Assembly (NCBI GenBank): GCA_029891385.1
Contig: CM057224.1
Span: 32,369,005 to 32,433,004 of the forward strand
Origin: Erythroxylum novogranatense
Lineage: Eukaryota; Streptophyta; Magnoliopsida; Malpighiales; Erythroxylaceae
Direction of reading: 5' to 3'
DNA: 64,000 bases
Part shown: one piece after another, positions 1 to 11,896 of the stretch
Position numbering within the stretch: the first letter of the stretch is position 1
Layout of the letters: each line of letters opens with the position of its first letter
The notes under the pieces: model-generated
What the model saw: the letters and a program-made list of their open reading frames with translations, nothing else
What the model was told of the DNA's origin: nothing
The model's database searches: none
Program-made: the position numbers and the translations under genes

Positions 1-1030
1 TTTGATTCTTTCATGAAACACTGGATTAGAAACAGCATGGATAGCAGTTTAATTATCACAAAATGACTTCATCTGTGATACTTCTACAAGCTTTAACTCT
101 TAAACTAATTGCTTCAACCAAATAAGCTCACAAGTTACTAAAGCCATTGCACGATATTATGTTTCTACACTCAATCTGGCAACAACATCTTGCTTCTTAC
201 TTTTTTAAGATACAATATTTCCTCCAACAAGAACACAAAAGCTTGAAATAGAATGCCTATCGGATGGAAAACCTACCCGATCAGCATTAGAGTATCCAAT
301 AATTTGTGAATGACCCCATTTTTGATATAATAATCCTTTTCCTGGTGCACCTTTAATGTACCTCAAATAACTACATACTAATGACTATCACATGGAGCTT
401 GTAGAAATTGGATAACAACACTAACAGAGAAAGAAATATCAGGCCATGTGATGGTGATATAATTTTCCTACCAATGTCCAGTATCATCCAGGATCAACAA
501 GTGGCTCCCCCTAACCAAGTAAAAGCTTTGAATTAGGATCTATTGAAGAGACCATTAGTCTACAATCTAACATTCATATTTCTTCTAGAATACCCAATGC
601 ATGCATTCTCTAAAAGAGTACAATACCATATTTGGACTAAACAACTTCTATACCAAGGAAGTATCAGATTAAACCAAAATCATTTGACTAAAAATGATGG
701 AACAAATGTTTCTTTTGTCTAAAAATGATGCAACAAATGTTTCTTCAATTGTTCAATCCTACCTTGATCACTTCCAATAATAAAAATATCATCCACATAA
801 ACAATCAAATAGATATACTGTTTTGATGATGTATATTTAGAAAAGACAGAGTGATTAGGCCCACGTCGAATCATACCAAACTTTTGAATAACATTACTAA
901 AGTTTCCAAACCAGGCATGAGGATATTTTTTCAAATTATAAGGAAGCTATAGAAGACTAAAGAACTCAAATTACTTAAGTTGTTATTTTATCAACTGAAA
1001 GATAAGTTGGATAAGGTATAAAAATGCATT
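1..1030 (-). mobile_element. Decayed Ty1/copia fragment, RT to RNase H (copy 1)
   Basis: On the minus strand, 719-934 reads as the Copia reverse transcriptase stretch around the catalytic YVDD (YLIVYVDDIFIIGSD), preceded by an AWFGNF-like segment. Toward position 1 the same strand resembles the RNase H end (a PVFHE-like motif near 10-40). There is no continuous frame, and stops and frameshifts are frequent. The fragment is cut by the window edge at 1, so it probably continues to the left. It joins a plus-strand LINE fragment near 1030. The same junction is present at 21955-24975. Confidence 0.75.
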
Positions 1031-1039
1031 ATTAAGATC

Positions 1040-2059
1040 CTATTAATTCCTTAATACAAATGGAGGGAAATAAGGATTTATTTTGTTATGTGCAAGCCGT
1101 TGAGGTTAATTTTTCCTTTTTCAAGAAGAGCATAAGGCTTCAATGGCTTAATCATGGACATAGGAATACTTCTTTTTTCTATAAATCTATGCTTTTAAGA
1201 AGGAATCATAGCATATTTACTTCTCTTATAAGGTATGACGGGCTTATTATTTCATCCCATTTTGATCTTTTAGAGGCCATTTATGATCATTTCAACAAAT
1301 TCCTTGGGTTCACATCAAATTACTCCTCAGTTTAATTGTTACAATTCTTTATCTTTGATAAAAGTTCTTCAATTGAAGCATATTTTTTGATCAAACCTAT
1401 TACATATTTTGAATTGTAGAATGCCCTCTTATTCTTTATCTTAATAAGACTCCAAATGTAGATGGTCTTAACAGTCTTTTTTTCATAAATCTTGGCATTT
1501 TTTAAAGCATTTGGTTACTGATGATGTATTGGAGTTCTTTAATGGTGGTTGCATGCTTAGAGAAATAACCAAAACCTGATCTCCTTAGTGCCAAATATCC
1601 CTAATCTTAGTACTTTGAGGGACTTCATGCCTATATCTTATACCAATACAATTTACAGCATAATTAAAAAATAATTATCTCTATTCTCAAAGGAGTGCTT
1701 CAACCTTTAATTAACCCTTCTCAAAGTGTCTCTGCACCAGGAAGATTAATTGTTGACAATGTACTATTAGCTCAAGAATTTTTCAAAAGTTATAACAAGA
1801 AGCATCCCTTCAAGAGTTATATTATCAAAGTGGATTTCAACAAGGCCTTTGACTATATTAAATGGAGATTTATTATTAATGTTATATATGCTTTCAAAAT
1901 TGATCCAATGTTTATTCATTAGATCTCCCAATGTATTTCTAATGTGTCATATAATATATTGGTAAATTGTGAGCCTACTAAATTCTTCAATGGTGCTAAA
2001 GGACTCAAATAAGGTGACCCTTTATCTCCCTACTTGCTCACACTTGGCATAGAAGTGTT
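1040..2059 (+). mobile_element. LINE (non-LTR) reverse transcriptase fragment (copy 1)
   Basis: 1060-1335 encodes a segment typical of plant LINE ORF2 ahead of the RT domain (WLNHGHRNTSFFYKSMLLRR). 1695-1922 matches RT blocks with QSVSAPGR, DNVLLAQEF and IIKVDFNKAFDYIKW. Further on, GDPLSPYL is recognisable. The frame is broken by stops, including a TAG after the FIH codons at 1921 where a Trp would be expected and a TAA just before the GDPLSPYL block. The sequence ends abruptly at about 2059, where gypsy sequence begins. No poly-A tail or ORF1 is seen. Confidence 0.75.
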
Positions 2060-2060
2060 C

Positions 2061-2356
2061 ATATGAATATGCTACGAAGATATCGATCAGATCCGACACA
2101 TGTGATACCGGCTTAGGAGATTGAGGTTGCTAGTAACTTAAGCTATGTTGAGGAGCCGATCAAGATTGTGGGATTACGGATTAAGCAGTTAAGGAACAAG
2201 GTTATTCAATTGGTAAAAGTCCTTTGGAGGAACCACTCAACTGAAGAAGCAACATCGGAGACAGAGGAGCATATGAGGAGACAATATCCCCACCTATTCG
2301 AGCAAACAGGTAATAATTTTGAGGACGAAATTTCTTTAAGGAGAGGAGAGTTGTAA
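2061..2356 (+). pseudogene. Ty3/gypsy pol C-terminus (integrase tail)
   Basis: The frame reads MLRRYRSDPTHVIPA, a stop, then EIEVASNLSYVEEPIKIV and on through LVKVLWRNHSTEEATSETEE. This is the integrase C-terminal segment of plant Ty3/gypsy polyproteins, with its usual VLWRNH..EEATWE signature (here the Trp is Ser). The final stop TAA overlaps the first bases of the downstream LTR at 2352. The rest of the internal region is absent because the LINE fragment abuts at 2060. This is a remnant, not a working gene. Confidence 0.75.
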
Positions 2357-5096
2357 CATCCCATTAATTGTAAGAGGGTTAGAATAGTAAATGTGAGTGA
2401 TTAATGAGAGTTAGATATGCATTTCCATGTTCATGCATAAAAATGCCATGCACTTATATATGAATAGGGAATGAATTTGCACATGAAAATAATTATACAT
2501 GCATTCATGAATAATTCTAAGTATAATTGGATTGATCTATGAATTTTTATAGTAAGGACATTTTTACATTGGAAAATATTAGTGATTGGAGGAAATATTG
2601 TATTTGTATATATTGGTGAAATTATGGACTATTGAGAAAGATATGCATAATAAGGAACAAGAAATTAAAAGAAACTTTGGAGATTGTTGGATTGTAAAGA
2701 TGTCAGTTAAGGGAGTTAGTTTCAAAAGAAACTAAGTTAGAACTTGGGTATTGGCTAAATGACAAGTGTCACTTAGGCTTTTGTACTCTTGCTAGAAGTA
2801 GGTTACTATTCTTAGAGAGTTGACAAGTTAAGTCTTGTCCAAGTCCCTTCTTTATTCACATCTTTCTAAAACCTCTTTTTGAGACACAGAGTTTTCCATC
2901 AAATACCTGCTACGAGACTTTTGTGTTTTTCCTTTCTTTCACCAAACCTACTTTGCCATTGTGTCCTCTACCTTAAGAAAAAACCAGAAGCTGATCATTG
3001 CACTCAGTGAAGTATGAAAATTTTGTGGAGATTAGGGCTTGAAGATTTGGAGTTTTCAGCAGGTAAGTGGTGAAGAAATCCCTTAGAGTTGGGGGATTTG
3101 TGAAATAAATTTGATAAGTCACTAACATCTGCATGAAAAATGGCATTTATGTGTTTGTTTATAAATACTGGGTAGTTGGGAAGAAATAAATTCAGTTATA
3201 GTGTTAAATTAGTTTTTTTTAAATAACATTGGTGTTTTGGTGATATAAAATATTGAAAGTTTGAAAATCTGAAAAATTTCCACTGAATACACTTCAGTCT
3301 TTTAGCCATAACGTTTTCTCTAGTTGTCTAAACGAAATGATTCTTAATTTGAATTAAACTAGAGGCACATGGTTACATTTGGTATGAAGCCATCGAATTT
3401 CAGTTCTGTCTCTAAGAGTCTAAAAAGTTGTCATGAAGTTGAGAATAGGGTGCAGGGCGTTGAAAGCTGATTGTAAAAATTTGTGTTCTGATTTCGGGAG
3501 AAAATATGGACTTGATCTAGATAGATTTTGGCAAAGTTGCATTCTATGAAATTGTAGATATTTCTTTTAGCTTTCCAATGGTATATAGCATGAAAATTTT
3601 GAACATCGGAGTCAAAAGTTATGATTCTTATAAGTGGGGACATTCTGGAAGAAAAATAAGACGATGAAAGTAAGACGATAGAAGTAAGACGATGAAAATA
3701 AGACGATGGAAGTAAGACGATGAAAGTAAGACGATAGAAGTAACACGATGAAAATAAGAGTAAGACGATAGAAGTAAGAAGATGGAAGTAAAACGATGAA
3801 AATAAGACGATAGAAGTAAGACAATAAAAGTAAGATGATGGAAATAAGACGATACAAAAGTAAGACGATTGAGGACAAAAACAAACTGGACTGTTTTGGT
3901 CATAACTTCTTCTCTAGACCTCCAAATGACCTGATTTTTAAAGCATTTGATTCCTAAAACATTTCTTTATCTCTCCACAAAAATTTATGGTTTTTGGTAT
4001 CAAATTGAAAATGATTGATTGAATCAAAGTAAGGGTATCGGTGGAAAGGAGCATGAACTGGATATCTTACTGAACATATTTTAGTATTTTGAGGATATCT
4101 TGGTCTATTGGATTCCAATTGAGGTGATTCTTGATTTTTAGTAAACTAGAGTAATAGGGCTACAAAGCATATGAAGAAGCTAAATCTTGATCCAGTCTTT
4201 AAAGTATTCAAATTCTGAATGGAAGTTGAGTATAGTACACTATTTTGGAGAGGAACAGTTTGAAAATGTTTGAGGTATATCTTCCACATTACGGAACCAA
4301 ATTGAGTGATTTTGGTGTCAATGGAAAGATAAGACATAGAGGAACACTTTTCTAGAAGAGAGTATGACCAAATTTCCTCAATTCCACCTCCTGATTTTAT
4401 GTGAACAATAGACCCAAAAGGGTGTTTTGGAAAGTCTGAAGGTAAGTCAAGGAGTAATGAATTGTGACTTCAATGGTTCTAATATGGCATAAAACTAAGT
4501 GTTAGTTATACTTAAATGAATTTTGTTATGGGGATAGTGTTGAGAAGAATCAAGGAGCGATACCCGAGATTTATCATGAACATGCATTGTACATAATTCA
4601 TCTCATACATGTGCATTTTTGAACACTCTTAATGGTGCAAATTGTGATATCATGTATGTTATTTGTTATAGAGGAGCAACTGGAACGTCAACTTTCAGAC
4701 ATTGCCGGATCTTCCATGCATTAGCTTTGGGATCAACCAGTGAGTCAACCTAGATGATTTCCTAGGATTGATTTGCTTTGAAATTGTTGATGTGTTAGCT
4801 TCCAATTGTAAAGTATTTGTGATTTGATTGAATTCCGAGCTTAAAGTCCGAGGAGTTTGTTATGTGAATATGGTATTGGAAGTGCCTTGTTTGATCTGAA
4901 ATTCTATATAATATGTGTTTTCTCAACAAAAGTTGAATGCCAGACGTAGTTCCGACGATAATGAGTTTCTGATTCAAATATCGCATGTGTTTATCTGATA
5001 TGACATAATCCCTGTGTGGTGCATTTCATAAATGCATGCTCAGATAAAGGTGTTGTGATCCGAGTGGCCAATGAAGCGCTTCCACGTAGACCTTTG
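2352..5096 (+). mobile_element. Ty3/gypsy 3' LTR, first part (interrupted)
   Basis: The LTR opens with TGTAACATCCCA immediately after the gypsy pol stop. This start is characteristic of large plant Ty3/gypsy LTRs and matches the start of the solo LTR at 7953-11896 read on its own strand. The 2.7 kb have no coding potential. A 13-bp minisatellite lies inside. The LTR is broken at 5096 by the Copia element and resumes after 17036, for a total of about 3.6 kb. Confidence 0.7.
3656..3868 (+). repeat. 13-bp minisatellite (AAGTAAGACGATG-like)
   Basis: About 16 degenerate head-to-tail copies of AAGTAAGACGATG, AAATAAGACGATA and similar units lie inside the gypsy LTR. All reading frames across it are low-complexity artefacts. 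Confidence 0.85.
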
Positions 5097-6019
5097 TGTT
5101 AAGTCAAGTTGACTTTACATATATATATGATTTTGATGAATAACAATGAAGTAGTAAAAGAAGACGCAAAATAGAAAACAAATAGACGGACAAATACAGA
5201 CGCAGACTGAAGAAAAATAGACAGAGAAGTAGAGACGCAGACGCAAAGTAAAACATAGACGTAGACGCAGATGCAAAATGAAAAGCAGAAGCAGATGCAA
5301 AATGAAAAGCAGACGCAGATGCAAAATGAAAAACAGATGCAGACGCAAAATAAAAGCAGACGTAGATGTAAAGCAGACGCAGATGCAGACGCAAAGTGAA
5401 AAACAAATGCAGACACAGACGCAAACGCAAACGCAAAGTGAGATGCAGACGCAGAAACACAGACATAAAAAATACAGACGGAGATGCAGACGCAGAAACA
5501 CAGACATAAAAAATACATACGGAGAAAAGCAGACGCGGAATTCAAAAAGAAGACGCAAGAGTCAGTTCTAGTTAGTTACAGAACTCAACTGATTAACCGT
5601 TTCTTTCAAGATTCAAGAAACAAGATTCAAGATTCAAGAATCAAGAAGTAGTTGCATACGAAGACTATAAATATGAATCAAAGTCGAAGATTGCAAAGTT
5701 AGCAAGTGCAAAAACAAAAAGAGAAAAAGCTGAGATAATTGATTTACGTATGCAACCTCTTTGTAAATTAGCTGAGAGCTAATTTTACTGTAACAGTTTT
5801 CAATTACTTTTGTAAGAAAGTAGTGCAGATAGCCTACAGAGGCTAAGAGTGAAAGAATACTGAGTGTAGAGACCTGAAGAGGCTCGTAAAGAATACTTGT
5901 AAAAGTTGAAGAGATAGTGAAATCTTAGAAAGAACTCTGAGGACTGGATGTATCCCACAGTTTGGGGTGAACCAGGATAAAATCACTGTGTGAACTTCTC
6001 TCTACCTTATATCTCTTAA
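5097..6019 (+). mobile_element. Copia 1 5' LTR, 3'-truncated
   Basis: It aligns with the 3' LTR from TGTTAAGTC through TATATCTCTTAA (6019 versus 16860). The last part of the LTR (16861-17036 in the other copy) is missing. Sequence jumps directly to a coding stretch just upstream of the protease, so the LTR end, primer-binding site and most of gag were lost in one deletion. Confidence 0.8.
5157..5545 (+). repeat. GACGCA-type hexamer array in the 5' LTR of Copia 1
   Basis: Irregular runs of GACGCA, GATGCA and AACGCA are separated by AAAATGAAAA-like spacers. All six frames are open for long stretches because of the biased composition. A shorter counterpart lies at 16066-16395 in the 3' LTR. Confidence 0.85.
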
Positions 6020-7952
6020 TCATATAAAACCACCTTCTCAAAATAAAAGGTATCATCAAACACGTTTTCATCAACATTCTGGTAAAAAGCATCAAAAGAC
6101 TCATTATGTGCATTTTACTAACCAAAATGGACCCAAGAAAATATGGGTACCAAAGAGTAAAATAGTTTCTCCTGTAGATATCCTTCTTTGGAAAATGCGA
6201 CAAGCACCGTTGGTATTTAGACAGTGGCTGCTCGCGACATATGACGGGAAGAAGGTCTATGTTCCTAGATCTTCAATATAAGAAGGGAGGATCGGTAACT
6301 TTCGGAGACAACCAGCAGGGCAAGATAATTGGAATCGGTAAGATAGGTAAAGATTCCTTTGCATGCATAGATAATGTACTGCTTGTTGATGGTCTGAAGC
6401 ACAATTTGATAAGTGTTAGTCAACTGTGAGATTCTGGTTTCATAGTCACATTCAATCAAAGTCTTTGTGAAATCAGAAACAAAGATTGATCTATATTCTT
6501 TTCTGCCAAGAGAAGAAATAATCTTTATAAAATTGATTTAGAAGATTTTCAAGATCAAAATGTTTCATGTTTTCTATCTTCTGAAGAAGAAAGACTAATA
6601 TGGCATAAAAAGCTAGGTCATGTCTCTCTTAAACACATTTCAAAGTTGGCAAAATTTGATTTGGTTAGAGGTTTACCAAAAATGAGTTTTGACAAAGAAT
6701 TTTTTTGTGAAAATTGTTTGAAAGGAAAACAAGTTAAAACATCGTTTTCTTCTAAAAATTTTGTAACATCTTCTAGACCTTTGGAGTTGTTACATATGGA
6801 TTTATTTGGTCCAACTAGGACAATAAGTCTTGGCGGAAAGAAATATGGACTTGTTATTGTTGATGACTTTACTAGATTTTGTTGGATATTGTTTCTGTCA
6901 CACAAAGATGAATCTTTTAAGTATTTTAGAACCCTCTCCAGAAAGTTACAGATTGAAAAAGGAGTATCTATAGCTAGTATCAGGAGTGATCATGGTGGAG
7001 AATTCGAGAATGAGAAGTTTAGGTTATTCTGTGAGGAGAATGGAATTTCCACAATTTCTCAGCCCCTAGAACCCCACAACAGAATGGAGTTGTTGAAAGA
7101 AAGAAAAGGATGATTCAAGAGATGGCAAGGACTATGCTATATGAGATGAATCTTCCTAAGTACTTCTGGGCAGAAGCTGTAAATACAACATGTTATATTC
7201 AGAACAGAATACTATTGTGACCCTTGTTGAAGAAGACTCCCTATGAGCTATGGAATGGAAGGAGACCAAACATATCTTACTTTCATCCATCCGGTTGTAA
7301 GTGCTCTATTCCGAATACAAAGCAGTTGTTAGATAAGTTCGATTCGAAGACCTATTCAGGAATTTTTCTAGGCTACTCATCATTGTCTAAGGCATTTCAG
7401 GTTTATAACTCTATCTCAAAGGCAGTCGAGGAAACCATCCATGCCAAGCTTGATGATCGCTCTCAACCCCACAAGGAAGATGACATGGAGAGTGAAGATC
7501 CTTCAAAGAACTTAGATGATACAACAGAAACTCCATCATCAGGAACTCAAATAGATAAGATCGAGGATATTCCAGAAACTATAGGATTAAAGAGAGATTG
7601 GAAATATAGGAGTTCTCATCCAGAAGAGCTAATTATCGGAGAGACCTCAGAAGGAGTTAGGACAAGGTCCAAATTTAGAAGAGAAGCTAATGTGGCTTTC
7701 ATCTCTAAAATAGAGCCTAAGAAGATTGAGGAAGCTCTTCAGGACGAAGCTTGGATTTTATCCATGCAAGAGGAGTTGAATCAGTTTACTAGAAATAAGG
7801 TTTGGTCCTTAGTTCCAAAACCCTCGAAGAAATCCATCATCGGAACAAGATGGGTCTTTAAGAATAAGTTAGACGAATCAGGGAGAGTAAGTCAGAATAA
7901 AGCTAGATTAGTAGCGCAAGGCTATAATCAGCAAGAAGGGATAGACTACAAT
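6020..7952 (+). pseudogene. Copia 1 pol, part 1: protease, integrase, start of RT
   Basis: Near 6190-6245 the aspartic protease site is readable (WYLDSGCSRHMTG). Then come [11 protein letters not shown] and a stop at 6427. Integrase has the H..H then C..C zinc region (WHKKLGHVSLKHI, then CENCLKGKQ) and the core (DLFGPTR, IVDDFTRF, IRSDHGGEFEN). A frameshift near 7070 falls in the PQQNG-type block, and another stop occurs near 7219. 7224-7952 carries the end of integrase and the beginning of RT (IIGTRWVFKNKLDE, KARLVAQGYNQQEGIDYN). The frame is cut there by the inserted solo LTR and resumes at 11897. Gag and its zinc knuckle are missing. Confidence 0.85.
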
Positions 7953-10900
7953 TATAGCATCCCACTCCCACAAGACCCGAACCCGACATCAACGGTGATA
8001 TCCGAGTCTGCGACCCGCGAGGGTGGTATGCTAGAGCAGTCAATGCAGTTTAAAACTCGGTAATATATTCTATTTATTTTTTTTCTTTGAAAACCAATCG
8101 AGTGCGCAGATATCAGTAAATGATTTAACCCTACTTTAATTCGAAAACATATAATTTCACTCATAAAAGATACTCCACAGCATTTAAATATTACAAGTAC
8201 GAGAATTCAAAACCAAATTGGGCCCAATGCTGTTCCTGAACACTTTCAGTAATCACATTAAAATACAACGTTTATCAATTGGGGACCCTCATAAATAACG
8301 GTATCATTTTGCACAAAAATACAAATTTTCACAGGAACAGAATGACACTAATGCAGACGTGAACTGATCCCGACCTCGAATCCTGACTTAAGTGCAGTAG
8401 GCATACTCCCGTGTGTCTAACGGGGTACTCTTCAATTCCTGAAAAATAATTGCAATATTGGGTGAGTTTGCGAACTCAGTGAGAAACCATCATCGATGGT
8501 TCACCCAATTCATGCATATACACACAATTTACCAATTATCACATACGATCACAATTCATAAATGCAAGGCGTATTGCCTTTCATACAATCCATATTTAAT
8601 CATACCATATATGCAATGCACATGAGACCCTTTCCATTTTCATTTTGTTGTTGTGACCGTGCGCCTGAGCTTAGTAACGGTGAGCCAGTGGCTCTGAAAT
8701 CATTGGGCTTGCAACCTCGATACATTGAGCCCGAGGCTCAATACGTTGGACTGAGGTCCGTGCGTTGAGTGAAAGCTCTCATATCGTTAGGCGTGATATG
8801 CCCCGACACGGTGGTCGCTCCGGTCCACAACCGCTTTTATCTCGATCATGCCATCACGCATGGATGCATATGCTCTAACTCCCATTTACGATCGCTTATA
8901 GTTCAAGGACCAATTTCTTTCTTGGACCTTCGGTCCGTGTTTCACCATATACATTTACAATTTATTGCATCCTACCATATCATATTAAAAGTCACATCCA
9001 ATGTATCAAATGCATAATTAACACTTCAATATTAATTTCTCATTCCCTCGGACCTTTGGTCCGAGATCTCCAATGTAATTATTCACAAACAGTCACACAC
9101 AAATAGCACTTTGATAACAAGTTTCCAATACTTCGGACACCTATGGTCCGAAATCAATCAAAAGTAAACACACATAATCCCTCCATTATCTCCACATGGC
9201 ATCAATGCGTCATATTAAACACACATAGATTGAGAAACCAACTAGGTTACTCACATATTACTTCCGAGCTAATGTCGGGAAGTTTTCGCCACGTCAGTTA
9301 TCGAACGACGCTCCACTGGGGCCTCTATAAGAAGCAAAAAAGGTACGAGTCACTAACTATTCAATCCGAATGAATTACAGATGCACAATAGATGAAATAT
9401 GCATGTTCATGAATTCCCGGCCCTAATCCCATTTTTTTCCCATCAGAAAGTCCGTCTAAAAATTAGAAACCTATTAGCGCTGACGATGTGCAATTTGGAC
9501 CTCTATAGGTCCCCAATTTAATAAAACAGTGATTATACAGACTTTTACCCGGACCCACGTAAATTTTCCGTTCAAAAATTCTCAATCTCTCAGAAAATGA
9601 AATTAAATAATCACTGAATCTTATGTCACAAGAATCAGGTCAATCGGACGTCGGCCGGAAAAGATATGAGCGAAAGAAGCTCAAATCAATAAAAATTAAA
9701 ATAAACATAAAATAGGTTAAACCCTCCCTTTTGTTCCATTTTCTGTCCGAATTTCAATAAATCATAACTTATTCAACACAATTCAGAAAAATACAAACCA
9801 TACCTTGTTGGAAAGCTAATGAAACCCTCTACAAGTTCCCTTTAGATCAGAAAAATCAATTTCACCCCTAAGGGTGTCAAAATCTCAGTACAAGCTACTG
9901 CCTACACAATCACTTCCCAAAACAGAACAGTCATTGGAAATTCGTTAACTTTCATTCTAGGCAGTCAAAAATTATACAAAAAAATATGCTCATCAAGCTC
10001 CCAATGTTATCTACAACTTTTATGAAACAACCCAAATTTCAATTCCCATGCTAACTAGGTCAATTAATTCACTCAATATTGCTGTCCCTGAAATCATTCA
10101 ATTTGAGCAGTAAACTTATAACAAGCATAACTCCCTGTACACAAGTCAGAACAATCAGGACCTTATATCCCTGAAAAGATAAATCCTCAAACTTCAATTC
10201 TTCCTGAAATAACCAAACTCCAATTCAGCCTCTAACAGTTTCAAATCTGTTATGCAAGTTTCTGACCTAATCAGCACTTAACATCACAATGTAGGTTCAT
10301 ATTTTGAAATTCCATATCTCCCACATCTGATTTCCAAAAATTATAATCCATATATCATTTTCAAGATCAATGTGTCATCTAGAACTCTTAAGTACATTTC
10401 CAACTCCAATTCAATTCACAAAAATTACTAAAATTCTTCCAAATCCGAATGTGCACTAAATGTGCCAATCCAACTAGGTTTCAGTCAATGCATAAAAACA
10501 GCCAACACTCATCAGTCCATAACTCCTACTATACATATCGAAAAATTGCAAAATCAGTGACATTAGAAATATAACTTAATAGGCTTCAATTTTCAATCTA
10601 ATCCATTTATCCTAATTCCTTCTCAATTAATTCATAAAAATTGGCAAAACTCAAGGGTATGATTTCGGATACTGTTCATTCCAGTCATGAGCAGTAACTT
10701 TCCAAGCCAAATTGCACACTCTTCAAGCTAACATTGTACAATGCCTATTTCACACAAAAATGTAGCTAACATCTCAAAGTTTAAGTGGCCACAAACCTCA
10801 CCTCATTTGCATTCCTAGACAATTAGTTATGCTAACAACAGTACAATCAGTGAAAACCATAATTTTCCAGATTTTATGTTAACCTTAGTTCTATCATTTC

Positions 10901-11896
10901 CAATGCCATTAACACATCATGAAACATCCAAATGAACACAAATCAGTTCTTATACCCTTTATACATGTACTAGGGCTAATACACAAAAATTGGCAGCACT
11001 TAATTCTTTCTTTCCAAGTAAAATATGCATGAACAATTCATCATTTCTAACTTCAATTATACAAGATTCAAAACACAAGGCATGCAACTTACTTGATTTA
11101 ACTACAAATCTTCAAATTCTTCAAGAAAATCACCAAGACCTAACTTGATTCATCACTCACGAGCATCATCAAGCATAGGAGAGGAAAATAGGTTTTGTGG
11201 AGAGTAGAGAAGGAGAAAACAAGAAGATGATGGCTAAACTTATCATTGGAAACAAAGAATATAACACTTGGAGGAGGATGAATGATTCACGAAAAGGAGA
11301 AGAAATTCTCAAAAAAAAAACCATTTCAAGTGACCTAAGCCAAGAGGAGTTCATGTATGAGCAAAAAGGAAGCTTAATGGAGAAGTATATTAGGTTAAAG
11401 TGACTTAAATACATGGCTATTGTAATGCCATGTGTCAAGCTTTGATTGGTTCTTCTTTAATAATCAATTGTAATCTAAATTCCACTAATTTAACACTTGT
11501 CCAATAATCCCTATAGCCATATGTCCAATATTCAATGCCCTATGCATTCAATTCTATGACCGCTGACCAATCGGTCTGCCGCCCGACATTTTTTTTTGTC
11601 CGGGTTTTAACCTCGAAAAATTCTAGAAAAAGCTCCTAAAATCCTCCAATTTTAAAAAAATCAATAATGGCACTCTCCAAATAATTTTTCAAACCCATTA
11701 ACCTCATTAATCACAATAAAATTACCTTAGGCCCAATTACCGGGAATTATCATGAATGCATGACCAGTAATTTCATGTGCACAGATTTCACTGGTTACTA
11801 GTACCAGTGTGCATGGACAGTCCTTAGTCATTCCGATCCATCTCATCCTCTTCCAAATTTACTACTTTACCCTTCCTGTCGGGGTGGGATGTTACA
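7953..11896 (-). mobile_element. Gypsy-type solo LTR inserted in Copia 1 RT
   Basis: Read on the minus strand it begins TGTAACATCCCACCCC (from 11896) and ends GGGATGCTATA (at 7953), a near-perfect terminal inverted pair. Flanking ACAAT occurs at 7948-7952 and 11897-11901, giving a clean 5-bp target duplication. The interrupted Copia RT reads straight across once it is removed (GIDYN / NETYTPLARL). The 3944 bp hold no pol domains, so this is an LTR without an internal region, presumably left by LTR-LTR recombination. It shares motifs with the other gypsy LTR, for example the GAACCATC..TGATGGTT-like patch near 8490 and 17290. Confidence 0.85.
8683..9152. repeat. Cluster of short perfect hairpins inside the solo LTR
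   Basis: Several small stem-loops, most with 3-nt loops, are seen: GAGCC-AGT-GGCTC (8683-8695), GAGCC-CGA-GGCTC (about 8727), GGAC-TGA-GGTCC (about 8748), GGACC-TTC-GGTCC (8924-8936), CTCGGACC-TTT-GGTCCGAG (9047-9065), and TTCGGAC..GTCCGAA (9132-9152). The related LTR at 17037 contains ACAGAGC-TAT-GCTCTGT (17095-17111). Confidence 0.7.

Noticed and set aside
3612..3903. Overlapping 90-codon minus-strand frames rich in Leu, Ser, Tyr and Phe
   Set aside because: They come from the 13-bp minisatellite, where all frames stay open; composition is repetitive and no domain is present.
5099..5571. Cys-rich 120-148-codon minus-strand frames and an Arg/Lys-rich plus-strand frame
   Set aside because: They are read through the GACGCA array in an LTR; three overlapping frames are open at once. 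The same artefact occurs at 16006-16543.
8562..9373. Three plus-strand ORFs of 68-82 codons
   Set aside because: They lie inside a solo LTR defined by its ends and target duplication, on the opposite strand to it, with no domain.
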